Notes: generated by a model from the letters alone, not told the origin. Shown: positions 32,343 through 41,209, counted from the stretch's first letter. The stretch is DNA of 57,068 bases from Pseudomonadota bacterium (GCA_023391815.1 JAEWAF010000028.1:1-57068), one strand, 5' to 3'. A program made the numbers and translations.

Positions 32343-34019
32343 ATGTCGTTCTTGCAGCTCAAGGGTGTGAGTAAGAGTTATGGCTCGGGGGAGCAACAGG
32401 CCGAGGTGCTCAGCGACGTTGATTTGAGCATCGCCGAGGGCGAGTTCGTCGCCATCGTCGGCTTTTCCGGCAGCGGCAAAACCACGTTGATCTCGACCAT
32501 CGCCGGCTTGATTCAGCCGGACGCGGGCGAGGTACTGTTCCAGGGTCGGTCGGTCACCGGGCCGGCCCCGGATCGGGGCGTGGTATTTCAAAACTATTCA
32601 TTGCTGCCCTGGTTGACGGTCCAGAGTAACGTCGCTCTGGCCGTCGACAGTGTGTTTCCCCATTGGACCACCGCCCAACGGCGGGCTCACGTTCTCAAGT
32701 ACATCGAGATGGTCGGCCTGACTCACGCGGTGGATCGCCGGCCGGCGGAGTTGTCCGGGGGCATGCGTCAGCGGGTGGCGGTGGCGAGAGCGTTGGCGAT
32801 GGATCCGAAGGTTTTGTTGCTCGATGAGCCGTTGTCCGCGCTGGATGCGCTGACACGCGCCCGGTTGCAAGATGAGATCGAGGCGATCTGGGAACGTCAG
32901 CGCAAGACGGTCATCCTGGTGACCAACGACGTGGACGAAGCGCTGTTACTGGCCGACCGAATCATTGCCCTGAAGCCAGGTCCGCGAGCGACGTTGGGGC
33001 GCGAGTTCAAGGTCGATCTGCCGCGTCCGCGCGATCGCATGGCCGTGAACGAAGATGATTCGTATCGGCGACTGCGCGCCCAAATCTCCCAGTATCTGAT
33101 GACCTTGAGCATGCAACGAGGCGGTACGGCCAGTGTGACGCGCGCCTTGCCGTCCGTTGTTCCGATTGAACCGCCGGTCCCGAAGACCCTGCGTAGAGCG
33201 ACGCGCCCGAAGCCGGCCGAAAATCTGGACAAGTTCGTCGAGTTCTACGATGTGAGCAAGGTATATCCGACGCCGAAGGGACCGCTGACCGTCGTCGACC
33301 GCTTCCGGCTCGATATTCGCAAAGGCGAGTTCATTTCTCTGATCGGACACTCCGGTTGCGGCAAGTCCACGGTGCTGTCGATGGTGGCCGGGCTCAGCGA
33401 GGTTTCCGGCGGCGGTATCACTTTGGATGCGCGCGAGGTCACATCCGCCGGGCCGGATCGCGGCGTCGTGTTTCAGGCGCCGAGTCTCTTACCCTGGTTG
33501 ACCGCCCGAGAGAATGTCGCGCTCGGCGTAAATCGCGTCTATCCGCACGCCACCGAACAGGAACGCCGCGACATCGTCGAGTACTACCTGGCTCGCGTCG
33601 GCTTGAGCGATGTGTTGGAAAAGAAGGCGAGCGAGCTGTCGAACGGCATGAAACAACGCGTCGGTCTGGCCCGCGCGTTCGCACTCTCGCCGAAGTTGCT
33701 CCTGCTGGATGAGCCGTTCGGCATGCTGGACGCGCTGACCCGTTGGGAGCTGCAGGAAGTGCTCATGGAAGTGTGGAAACGCAATCAAGTGACCGCGATC
33801 TGCGTCACGCACGACGTCGACGAGGCCATTCTGCTGGCCGATCGAGTGGTGATGATGAGCAACGGTCCGCATGCGCGCATCGGTCGCATCATGAGCATCG
33901 ATCTGCCGCGGCCGCGGACTCGCAAGCAGCTTCTTGAACACCCGATGTATTACCGCTATCGGAACGAGCTGTTGGCATTTCTAGAATCTTGCGAGCGCCA
34001 GCAGACGCACGCCGCATAA
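32343..34019 (+). CDS. fused two-domain nitrate ABC ATPase (NrtC-NrtD like)
   Basis: A single 558-residue protein with two complete ABC ATPase domains. NBD1 (about 1-250): Walker A GFSGSGKTT, signature LSGGMRQR (137-144), Walker B VLLLDEP, but Asn195 (VTNDVDEA) in place of the H-loop His. NBD2 (about 298-545): GHSGCGKST, signature LSNGMKQR (432-439), LLLLDEP and an intact His490 (VTHDVDEA). A Pro/Arg-rich linker joins them. In the folded dimer the site with NBD1 Walker A would pair with the altered LSNGM and lack the His, while the other site would be complete. Cyanobacterial NrtC and NrtD are separate chains. Confidence 0.92.
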   Translation: MSFLQLKGVSKSYGSGEQQAEVLSDVDLSIAEGEFVAIVGFSGSGKTTLISTIAGLIQPDAGEVLFQGRSVTGPAPDRGVVFQNYSLLPWLTVQSNVALAVDSVFPHWTTAQRRAHVLKYIEMVGLTHAVDRRPAELSGGMRQRVAVARALAMDPKVLLLDEPLSALDALTRARLQDEIEAIWERQRKTVILVTNDVDEALLLADRIIALKPGPRATLGREFKVDLPRPRDRMAVNEDDSYRRLRAQISQYLMTLSMQRGGTASVTRALPSVVPIEPPVPKTLRRATRPKPAENLDKFVEFYDVSKVYPTPKGPLTVVDRFRLDIRKGEFISLIGHSGCGKSTVLSMVAGLSEVSGGGITLDAREVTSAGPDRGVVFQAPSLLPWLTARENVALGVNRVYPHATEQERRDIVEYYLARVGLSDVLEKKASELSNGMKQRVGLARAFALSPKLLLLDEPFGMLDALTRWELQEVLMEVWKRNQVTAICVTHDVDEAILLADRVVMMSNGPHARIGRIMSIDLPRPRTRKQLLEHPMYYRYRNELLAFLESCERQQTHAA

Positions 34020-34055
34020 TCGGACCAAACAAACGCGCTCTCGGAGGGCGAACAA

Positions 34056-35327
34056 ATGGGTGCATGGGGTCAACGATCCGGCTTGAGTGTTGGCGTGGCG
34101 CTGGCCATCGCAGCTCCGTCCATCGCGGGAGCCGCCGGCCTTGGAGTCGTGGGCGGCGCGCTGAGCGAGTCGAAGCCGATCTTCGACGCGCGAGTGCGCT
34201 ACGAAGATGTGGATCAAACACCCCTGGCGGAGGATGCCGATGCACAGACTTTGCGCGTCCGCCTCGGCTTCGAAACCGGTAAGGCGTGGAACACGACTTT
34301 CCTGGCGGAGGGCGAAGTGATCGCCGATCTGGCTGGCAAGTATCGAGACGATCCGTCACGAGCGCGCAACGCGGCCTATCCGGTGGTCACCGATCCGGAG
34401 AGCGAGGAGATCAACCGATTGCAACTGGTGAATACATCGCTCCCCGGCACCACGGTCACTCTGGGTCGACAACGGATTGCCCTGGACGATCAGCGCTTCG
34501 TCGGCAACTCTCCTTGGCGTCAGAACGAACAAACGCTCGACGCCGTACGCATCGTCAACAAGCCCACATCGTCGCTGACCTTGGATGGCACGTATTTGAC
34601 CCAGGTCAATCGAATCTTCGGTCGCGAATCGCCTCAAGGCCGCTATCACGGCGACGGCGTGCTCGCCAACGCGGCGTATCAGTTCGGCTTCGGCAAGCTC
34701 AGCGCGTTTGGTTACTGGCTGGACTTCGATCACTTGAACGGCGTGCCGGCGGCGCTCGACCCGATCCGTGTGTCGAGCGAAACCTTCGGGACGCGGTTCG
34801 CGGGCGAACGTCCGTTGAGCAAGATCAAAGTGGCTTACGCTGCCTCGTTCGCGAGGCAGACGGACTACGGCAGCAATCCGCTCGATTTCGATCTCGACTA
34901 TTACTCAGCCGAAGTGACCGGCACCTATCGCCAATACAGTGTGACGTTGGGCCAGGAAGTGATGGAGGGCAACGGCACCGTCGGCTTCTCCACGCCGCTC
35001 GCGACCTTGCATCGCTTTCATGGCTGGGCCGACAAGTTCCTGACCACGCCGGCGAACGGCATCGACGATAAATACGTGAGTCTGGGCTATCTCGCGAAGG
35101 GCATCGCGCTGCTCGACACGCTGTCCGCGACGGTGGTGTATCGCGACTTCAAATCGCAGCGGCTGTCGCAGGATCTCGGCGACGAGATCGATCTGCAGCT
35201 GCAAGCGAAGTACCAGCGCTTCGTCGGGCTGGCGAAGGTCGCATTGTATGAGGCAAATGAAGGTCGTACGCCGGCTGCGTATCAAGACACGACGAAGTTC
35301 TGGTTGCAGCTCGAATACGTCTGGTAG
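34056..35327 (+). CDS. outer-membrane beta-barrel porin of the nrt operon
   Basis: A 423-residue exported protein (signal peptide to about AIAGA-AG). It consists of alternating amphipathic strands with Tyr/Trp/Phe girdles and ends in EYVW, a C-terminal aromatic of the kind read by the BAM complex. It resembles alginate-export-like porins by pattern (VTLGRQRIALDDQRFVGN). GGAGGG lies ten bases before the ATG. It is the last gene of the nrt operon, 36 bases after the ATPase, so it may let nitrate cross the outer membrane (inference). Confidence 0.8.
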   Translation: MGAWGQRSGLSVGVALAIAAPSIAGAAGLGVVGGALSESKPIFDARVRYEDVDQTPLAEDADAQTLRVRLGFETGKAWNTTFLAEGEVIADLAGKYRDDPSRARNAAYPVVTDPESEEINRLQLVNTSLPGTTVTLGRQRIALDDQRFVGNSPWRQNEQTLDAVRIVNKPTSSLTLDGTYLTQVNRIFGRESPQGRYHGDGVLANAAYQFGFGKLSAFGYWLDFDHLNGVPAALDPIRVSSETFGTRFAGERPLSKIKVAYAASFARQTDYGSNPLDFDLDYYSAEVTGTYRQYSVTLGQEVMEGNGTVGFSTPLATLHRFHGWADKFLTTPANGIDDKYVSLGYLAKGIALLDTLSATVVYRDFKSQRLSQDLGDEIDLQLQAKYQRFVGLAKVALYEANEGRTPAAYQDTTKFWLQLEYVW

Positions 35328-35347
35328 TCGAGCCGAAGCTCCTGTCC

Positions 35348-35713
35348 TCAACGCTCAGGAGGGAGGATCTTCAACACGTTTTCCGGCGGCCGGCCGAGCC
35401 CGGCGCCGAGCGGCGTGACGACGATCGGGCGGTTGATCAGGATCGGGTGCTCGAGCATCCGATCGATGATCTCGTCGTCGCTCCACTGGGAGGAATCGCC
35501 CAGGTTCAATTTCTCGACATCCTTCTCCCTGAGAAGCTCGCGAGGAGTGAGCCGGGCTTTCTTCAGAATGTCGAGCAGCGTTTGCCGATCCGGCGGCGTC
35601 TTCAGGTACTCGATCACCACCGGTTCGATGCCTCGCTCGCGGAGGAGCGCGAGCGTGTTGCGCGAGTTACCGCAGGAAGGGTTGTGGTAGATGGTGACGT
35701 CGGTGGCGCTCAT
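35348..35713 (-). CDS. arsC: ArsC/Spx-family arsenate reductase-like protein
   Basis: A 121-residue thioredoxin-fold protein. TIYHNPSCGNSRNTLALL carries the catalytic Cys near residue 14, and RPIVVTPLGAGLGRPPENVLKIL is the C-terminal ArsC block with the glutathione-type Arg residues. This is the glutaredoxin-dependent ArsC group. No ars regulator or pump lies nearby, so a role in arsenate resistance rests on family alone. Confidence 0.88.
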   Translation of the reverse strand: MSATDVTIYHNPSCGNSRNTLALLRERGIEPVVIEYLKTPPDRQTLLDILKKARLTPRELLREKDVEKLNLGDSSQWSDDEIIDRMLEHPILINRPIVVTPLGAGLGRPPENVLKILPPER

Positions 35714-35821
35714 GCCGGGAGTCTAGCTCAACTCAGTCGCATGGATCGCGATTTCGCGACTTTCGCGATCCGGCGTGCGGTACGCTGCGGAGCGACTACG
35801 AATATTCTGGGGAACCCCGCA

Positions 35822-36958
35822 GTGATCAGCCGACGCTCCGTTTTGAAGTCCGCCGCCGCCGCGACCGTGCTCAGCACCGGTCTGCCCATGATCAACATGG
35901 GCCGCTATCAGGCCTTCGCCGACTCGCCCACCAAATATTCGGCGAAGACTCTGAAGACGGTGGAGCGCGCCATCGTCATCGACATGCTCGGCCCGCTGAA
36001 GATCAACTTCGCTCCCGAGGCGTACGCGGGCCGCATGACCGATGCGGAAGCGGAAATGTTTCGGACCTGCGGCATCACTGCCTTCCACAATTCCATTGGC
36101 ACCGGCGGTCCGAGCGCCGTCGAAGACTCGCTGTCGTTCATCGCGGCCTGGCAAGGCTACGTCGGAGTCAACTCTCACGTGTTCACCCAGGTGAATACCG
36201 CGGCCGACATCGATCGCGCCAAAGCCGAACGCAAGATCGCTGTGATCACCGGACTGCAGAACTCCGAACACTTCCGCAAGAAGGAAGACGTGAAGGCGTT
36301 CTATCAGCTCGGGCAGCGTTGCTCGCAGCTCACCTATAACACGCAGAACCTGCTGGGCAGTGGCGGCACCGAGCGTGTCGATGGCGGCTTGAGCGATTTC
36401 GGCGTGGAGATCGTCAACGCGATGAATGAAGTGGGCATGCTGGTCGACGTTTCCCACTGCGGCGATAAGACTACGCTCGATGCCATCGAGGTGTCGCCGA
36501 AGCCCATCGCCATCACTCATTCCAACTGTCGCGGCATCTTCAATCATCCGCGCCTGAAGACCGACGAGGCGATTCAAAAGCTCGCGGCGAAGGGCGGGGT
36601 GATGGGTATCACCGGCGTGCGCATGTTCGTGCGCGACAAGGAGCCGACCACCATCGAGCACATCGTCGATCACATCGATCATGTGGTGAAGCTGGTGGGC
36701 ATCGAGCACGTGGGCATCGGCTCGGACGCGGATCTCAACGGCTACGACGACATGCCGCCCGATCAGCTGAAGATGCTGCGTGGCGCGTACAAAGCCAGCT
36801 ATGGGTTCCGCGACAAGATCGACATCGAAGGGTTCGATCACCCGAAGAAGGTCTTCGATTTGACCGAAGCCTTGTTCCGTCGTGGCTACTCCGAACAGAA
36901 CGTCATCGCCGTGCTGGGCGGCAACTTCCGCCGGCTGCTCGGATCGACCTGGAAGTAA
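35822..36958 (+). CDS. Tat-exported M19-like (membrane dipeptidase family) protein with altered metal site
   Basis: A 378-residue protein. The N-terminus MISRRSVLKSAAAATVLS is a twin-arginine signal (S-R-R-S-V-L-K) and gave the GTG start at 35822 with GGGGAA upstream. The renal dipeptidase fold is recognised from VDVSHCGD, ITHSNCRGIFNHPR and GIGSDADLNGYDD, which supply two His and the late Asp. The first metal motif H-x-D is not present (VIDMLGPLKINF) and the bridging Glu position reads Gln (GLQNSEHF). Either a one-metal or inactive variant or a subfamily with other ligands. The ORF is open further upstream, but without homology. Confidence 0.85.
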   Translation: MISRRSVLKSAAAATVLSTGLPMINMGRYQAFADSPTKYSAKTLKTVERAIVIDMLGPLKINFAPEAYAGRMTDAEAEMFRTCGITAFHNSIGTGGPSAVEDSLSFIAAWQGYVGVNSHVFTQVNTAADIDRAKAERKIAVITGLQNSEHFRKKEDVKAFYQLGQRCSQLTYNTQNLLGSGGTERVDGGLSDFGVEIVNAMNEVGMLVDVSHCGDKTTLDAIEVSPKPIAITHSNCRGIFNHPRLKTDEAIQKLAAKGGVMGITGVRMFVRDKEPTTIEHIVDHIDHVVKLVGIEHVGIGSDADLNGYDDMPPDQLKMLRGAYKASYGFRDKIDIEGFDHPKKVFDLTEALFRRGYSEQNVIAVLGGNFRRLLGSTWK

Positions 36959-37043
36959 CAGACCGCGCCGAAGCGCGCTTCCTTGCGACTTCGGTGCCGC
37001 GGATTCGACTGGCGCGCGTCGGGCGACGCGCGCCAGCGATCAA

Positions 37044-37355
37044 TCAATGCGTTTCGCGCTTGCCGATGGCATGGCTGATCGCGTGATCGAGCCGCTCCAG
37101 CGCGCCGTCGATGGCGAGCTGCAGGGTCTCGGCGTGATGCGTGACTGCAATGGGTTGCAGATTCGACATGCGCGCTTCCAGCATGCAGCGCTTGTCGGGG
37201 CCGCCTTTACCTCCGTTGAGATCTCCCAGGTGCATTTCTACTCTTGTGATCCGGTCGGCGAACCTGGCGAGAGAGCTTTCGACGGCCTGTGACAGCCGTT
37301 CCGCGGTGTCTCCGGCGAGGCGAACGTGGTTGTCGTGGTTCACTTGTATCTGCAT
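37044..37355 (-). CDS. HPF/RaiA-like ribosome-associated protein
   Basis: A 103-residue protein of the sigma-54 modulation/S30AE type. The pattern MQIQVNHDNHVRLAGDTAERLSQAVESSLARFADRITRVEMHLGD and the ending helix LQLAIDGALERLDHAISHAIG match the HPF fold, though identity to E. coli HPF is low. It is not in the usual place after rpoN. GAAGGAAG stands before the ATG at 37355. Role by analogy: ribosome hibernation or stress response; divergently transcribed from the KTSC gene. Confidence 0.75.
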   Translation of the reverse strand: MQIQVNHDNHVRLAGDTAERLSQAVESSLARFADRITRVEMHLGDLNGGKGGPDKRCMLEARMSNLQPIAVTHHAETLQLAIDGALERLDHAISHAIGKRETH

Positions 37356-37601
37356 GCGAGCTTCCTTCGACCCATCAGCCTTCAAATGGCTCATTGAAAG
37401 TACTCAGGCGGCCGTCGAGTTGTTCCCGACGCGCGCGGCGCCCGGGCAAACTCTCGACGGCGGCGTCCCATGGTGGCACCATGGGGCTGCCGGGACCATT
37501 ACGCAAGTGCATCCAGCTTCGGATCAATAAGGCGAATCCGCAAGGCCACCTCCGGGTTTGGTGGACAGGGAACCGCCGGGAATTTGGCGCCGTTTGTCGG
37601 C

Positions 37602-37802
37602 ATGCCTTCAACGGTGATCCAGTCCTTCGCCTACGATCCGGGCAAACGGGAGCTGCGGGTGGTGTTCACCTCCGGCCGCGGCTATGTCTACGAAGGCGTG
37701 CCCGAGGATATTTATACAGCCATGCGCCGCTCGTTCTCCAAGGGCGAGTACTTCAATGAGCACATCCGCGACCGCTACGCTTTCCGGCGCGAACCGTCCT
37801 GA
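37602..37802 (+). CDS. KTSC-domain small protein
   Basis: A 66-residue protein, MPSTVIQSFAYDPGKRELRVVF followed by GYVYEGVPEDIY and FSKGEYFNEHIRDRY. This is the KTSC domain, also found at the end of some lysyl-tRNA synthetases; the stand-alone form has no proven role. The ATG at 37602 gives the domain start; the frame runs upstream without homology. A perfect CCATGGT-3-ACCATGG palindrome lies about 120 bases upstream in the spacer. Confidence 0.8.
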   Translation: MPSTVIQSFAYDPGKRELRVVFTSGRGYVYEGVPEDIYTAMRRSFSKGEYFNEHIRDRYAFRREPS

Positions 37803-37847
37803 ACTTGTATATAAAAGGTTCGTAGTCACGCCTGCGGCGGCCAGCGT

Positions 37848-40037
37848 ATGATTCCGCGCTGGAATGAGAATAACGAGAGCGGCGTGAACAAGGTCACCGT
37901 GCGAGGCGTCGATGGCTCCCACCGCGACTATGCGCTGACCGCCGGCCCGCTCCTCATCGGCCGCGATCCGGCCAGCGCCATCCATTTGAAAGATTCACAG
38001 GTCAGCTGGAAGCACGCCGTGCTGATCGGCGACGCCAGTGGCTGCATCATCGAAGACCTGGGCAGCTCCAACGGCACCTTCGTCGGGGGGCATCGCATTC
38101 AGCGGCACGTGGTGCATCCGGGTGAGCGCATCAAGATCGGTCCGTACGAGTTGATGCTCCAAGCCGCGCAGGTGCCCTCGGCGAACTCCGCCAGCGAGCG
38201 AACGTTATTCGCCGCCGCCGACCAATACGTCCAGCGCCACGAACAAGAGCAGGGCGCGAGCGTGCAGCGCGCTGTCGAGCAGGCAGGCACCGCGACCAAA
38301 TCACCCGTCGAAGTGCGCGACTGGCGAACGGTTGCGAGACGTTTGTTTCCGATCCTCAACGGCAAGGCGACATACGGTGACTTTCAGCTGCGTACCGAGG
38401 TTATCGCCGGTATCACTGTCGCGGCGTTGCTCGTGCCACAGGGCATCGCATATGCGCTGCTCGCCGGCTTGCCGCCGGTCATGGGTTTATATGCGGCCAT
38501 TCTGCCCATGATCGTGTATGCGCTCACCGGCAGCGGCAGGCAAACCTCGACTGGTCCGGTCACGGTCGATTCGCTGATGCTGGTGCTCGGGCTGAGTACC
38601 ATCGCGACGGCTGGCACCGAGGCTTACATTGCGCTTGCTGTCCTGCTCACCGCGATCATCGGCGTATCGCAGCTGTTGATGGGCGCGCTGCGGCTCGGGT
38701 TTCTGGTGAATTTTCTTTCCTATCCGGTGCTGGCGGGTTTCACGTCGGGGATCGCGATCATTACGGTGTTGGGCCAGTTGCATCACATTCTGGGGATTTC
38801 TCAGCACCAGTTTCCGTATCTGTACGAGGCCGTGATCGATGTAGCCTCGCGCGCCGATCAGACCAATCTCGCGACGCTCGCCATCGGGGTCAGCTGCATT
38901 CTGCTGTTACTTGGCTTCACGAGGCTCTCTCCAAAAGCACCGGGCCCGTTGACCATGGTGGTGGCGTGCACGGCGTTGTCGTTCGTGTTTCGGCTCGATC
39001 AGCACGGCGTCGCCGTGCTCGGCGACGTGCCGCGAGGTCTGCCGCATTTCAGCGTGCCTGATTTTGATTGGGCGCAGATCAAACAACTGCTGCCACTGGC
39101 GCTCACCATGGCCCTGGTGGGCTTCGCGCAAACTGTGTCAGTCGGTAAGTCGCTCGGTAACAAGTATGGCTACGACATCGACGCGAACCGTGAGCTTTCG
39201 GCCCTGGGACTGGCAAACATCAGCGCGAGTCTCTCGCAAGGCTATGCAGTCTCCGGCAGTTTGGGACGCTCGGCGCTGAATGCGACGGCGGGGGCGAGGA
39301 CGCCGATCGCCGCCATCGTGACTGCACTGTGCATGTTGCTGATCGCCTTGTTCCTGACTCCGTTGTTCAGCTATCTGCCCAACGTGGCGTTGGCGGCCAT
39401 CCTCGTGGTCTCCTCGATGCGTCTGATCGACACGCGAGAGATCCGATACCTGTTCAACGTGAAGATCACGGAAGGATTGCTGCTCGTGTTCACGTTCATC
39501 GCGACCCTCGTGTTCGGCGTGATGCCGGGGCTGTTGCTGGGAATCGTCGCGTCGATCCTGTTGTTCATCACGTTGAACACGCGGCCGTACACGGCCATTC
39601 TCGGTCGACTGCCAAACACCAACATCTTCCGCAACGTCGAGCACTTTCCGGAAGCGGAAACCATTCCGGGGCTGGTGATACTGCGCATCGATGCGTCGCT
39701 GTATTTCGCCAACGTGGTGTTTTTGAAGGAGCGCCTGCACGAGATCTGCGACAGGTATGAGGGTGAGCTGCAAGCGATCATTCTCGATGCCAGCGCGGTG
39801 AACGATCTGGATTCCTCCGCGGACACGGCGCTGCATCAGCTCTCTCATGAGTTCAAGAAGAGGGGCATTACGTTCTATATAGCAGGCGTCAAGGCCCCGG
39901 TGCGGGAAGTGATGCGTCGCTCGGGGCTGTACGACGCGCTGGGCGGCGATCATTTCTTTTTCACTATCGATGCGGCGGTCCGGCGGTTTCAGGAACGCAC
40001 CGGCACGGGTTCGTTCAAGAGTGCGGTTTCCCAATGA
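37848..40037 (+). CDS. FHA-SulP-STAS fusion anion transporter
   Basis: A 729-residue membrane protein. Residues about 13-105 form an FHA phosphothreonine-binding domain with the conserved GRD, S-x-x-H (Ser53, His56) and SSNGTFV (Asn75). A charged linker (110-165) leads to a SulP transporter core (about 178-560; GITVAALLVPQGIAYALLAGLPPVMGLYAA is the SulP signature) and a C-terminal STAS domain (about 600-710; AIILDASAVNDLDSSA). SulP proteins carry sulfate, bicarbonate or dicarboxylates. The N-terminal FHA domain suggests control by Ser/Thr phosphorylation or tethering to a phosphoprotein. GTG 37884 with GAGAG upstream is an alternative start. Its stop overlaps the next gene. Confidence 0.92.
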   Translation: MIPRWNENNESGVNKVTVRGVDGSHRDYALTAGPLLIGRDPASAIHLKDSQVSWKHAVLIGDASGCIIEDLGSSNGTFVGGHRIQRHVVHPGERIKIGPYELMLQAAQVPSANSASERTLFAAADQYVQRHEQEQGASVQRAVEQAGTATKSPVEVRDWRTVARRLFPILNGKATYGDFQLRTEVIAGITVAALLVPQGIAYALLAGLPPVMGLYAAILPMIVYALTGSGRQTSTGPVTVDSLMLVLGLSTIATAGTEAYIALAVLLTAIIGVSQLLMGALRLGFLVNFLSYPVLAGFTSGIAIITVLGQLHHILGISQHQFPYLYEAVIDVASRADQTNLATLAIGVSCILLLLGFTRLSPKAPGPLTMVVACTALSFVFRLDQHGVAVLGDVPRGLPHFSVPDFDWAQIKQLLPLALTMALVGFAQTVSVGKSLGNKYGYDIDANRELSALGLANISASLSQGYAVSGSLGRSALNATAGARTPIAAIVTALCMLLIALFLTPLFSYLPNVALAAILVVSSMRLIDTREIRYLFNVKITEGLLLVFTFIATLVFGVMPGLLLGIVASILLFITLNTRPYTAILGRLPNTNIFRNVEHFPEAETIPGLVILRIDASLYFANVVFLKERLHEICDRYEGELQAIILDASAVNDLDSSADTALHQLSHEFKKRGITFYIAGVKAPVREVMRRSGLYDALGGDHFFFTIDAAVRRFQERTGTGSFKSAVSQ

Positions 40038-40423
40038 AGCGTGCGACGGAAAATTTGTGTCCCTGCGGTTCGTTGCAGGCTTACGAGCGCTGTTGTGGGC
40101 GATGGCATGCCGGCGAACCGGCGCCGGATGCGGAATCGTTGATGAGGTCGCGCTACTGCGCGTTCGTAATGTGCAATGAGTCTTATCTGCTCGCGACCTG
40201 GCACCCCAGCCGCCGACCCAAGTCGATCGAGTTCGATCCTCATCAGAAATGGCTGGGGTTGAAGATCGTCGACGCGCGCAACACAGGAACGGACACGGCG
40301 GAAGTTGAATTCATCGCTCGGTTCCGGATTGGCGGCGGCTCCGCGGCGCGGCTGCATGAGCGCAGCCGCTTTCTGAAAGAAGAGGGCCGCTGGTTCTATG
40401 TCGATGGCGACATTCGCGGCTAG
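40034..40423 (+). CDS. ychJ: YchJ-family SEC-C motif protein
   Basis: A 129-residue protein of the UPF0225 family. The N-terminal zinc motif CPCGSLQAYERCCGRWHAG is SEC-C-like, followed by PDAESLMRSRYCAFV and LHERSRFLKEEGRWFYVDGD, the NTF2-like part. Function is not known. It overlaps the SulP gene by four bases (ATGA), so the two are translated together. Confidence 0.9.
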   Translation: MKRATENLCPCGSLQAYERCCGRWHAGEPAPDAESLMRSRYCAFVMCNESYLLATWHPSRRPKSIEFDPHQKWLGLKIVDARNTGTDTAEVEFIARFRIGGGSAARLHERSRFLKEEGRWFYVDGDIRG

Positions 40424-40433
40424 TCTCGAAGGA

Positions 40434-41021
40434 TCACAGACCGCCCAAGCCCAGGCCGAAGTTCACTTTCAGCAGGATGAGCACGCCGAAGATCGCGAAT
40501 AACGCGGCGGCAACGAAGCGCATCTTGCTCAACGGGAAGCGCTTGGCGAGCGTCTCACCGAGCAGGACCGCGGGAACGTTCGCGATCATCATGCCGAGCG
40601 TCGTGCCCATCGTGACGGCGACGAGATTGTTGAACTGAGCGCCGAGCGCGACGGTCGCGAGCTGCGTCTTGTCGCCCATCTCGGCGAGAAAGAACATCAC
40701 CAGCGTCGTCAGAAACGCGCCGTGTTTCGCGGTGTTCTGTTCGGCTTCGTCCAGCGTGTCGGGCACCAACGCCCAAGCAGCGAAGGCGAGGAAGGCGAGG
40801 CCGAGCACCCATCGCATGACGTCAGGGCTGACTTTCATCGCGACCCAGTCGCCCGCGAGCGCGGCGAGTGCATGATTGACGACCGTAGCGATGAAGATGC
40901 CGGCGATGATCGGCCAGTGCTGACCCCGGAACCGGGCGGCGAGAACGAAAGACAACAGCTGCGTCTTATCGCCCATCTCGGCGAACGCAACCATGCCGAG
41001 CGAGCTGAGCAAAGCTTCCAC
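40434..41021 (-). CDS. UPF0016 (GDT1/MneA-type) manganese exporter
   Basis: A 195-residue membrane protein with six predicted helices in two inverted halves, each with the cation motif E-M-G-D-K-T (residues about 15-20 and 114-119). Bacterial members export Mn2+. GTG at 41021 is the start, with GGAG nine bases upstream. A yybP-ykoY manganese riboswitch lies directly upstream and supports Mn2+ as the substrate and inducer. Confidence 0.92.
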   Translation of the reverse strand: MEALLSSLGMVAFAEMGDKTQLLSFVLAARFRGQHWPIIAGIFIATVVNHALAALAGDWVAMKVSPDVMRWVLGLAFLAFAAWALVPDTLDEAEQNTAKHGAFLTTLVMFFLAEMGDKTQLATVALGAQFNNLVAVTMGTTLGMMIANVPAVLLGETLAKRFPLSKMRFVAAALFAIFGVLILLKVNFGLGLGGL

Positions 41022-41092
41022 GAATTGAGACTCCAGGGGCCAGCGGCGCGAATACCCATGACTCCGCGCCCACCGCCGGCCCCGGCTATGGT

Positions 41093-41209
41093 CGCAAAGT
41101 CAAAGGTCTCGCCTAGCTGATGCCGCCGACGCCATGGTCTACGACCAAGTCTGTTGACGTCGGCTCCTTACGTTGCGTAAGGCGGCTACTCCCCAGTGAC
41201 GGGGCGGGA
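41093..41209 (-). ncRNA. yybP-ykoY (manganese) riboswitch
   Basis: On the minus strand the aptamer blocks appear in order: CACTGGGGAGTAGCC (41199-41185), a hairpin CTTACGCAACGTAAG, GTCAACAGACTTGG (about 41158-41145), ACCATGGCGTCGGCGG and GGCGAGACCTTTGACTTTG (about 41113-41095). These are the conserved L1/L3 elements that bind Mn2+. A GC-rich stretch (CCGGGGCCGGCGG) between aptamer and start codon is the likely expression platform. Confidence 0.92.

Noticed and set aside
37530..37600. possible c-di-GMP riboswitch-like bases upstream of the KTSC gene
   Set aside because: The purine-rich blocks do not fit the GEMM aptamer core; only short similarity.
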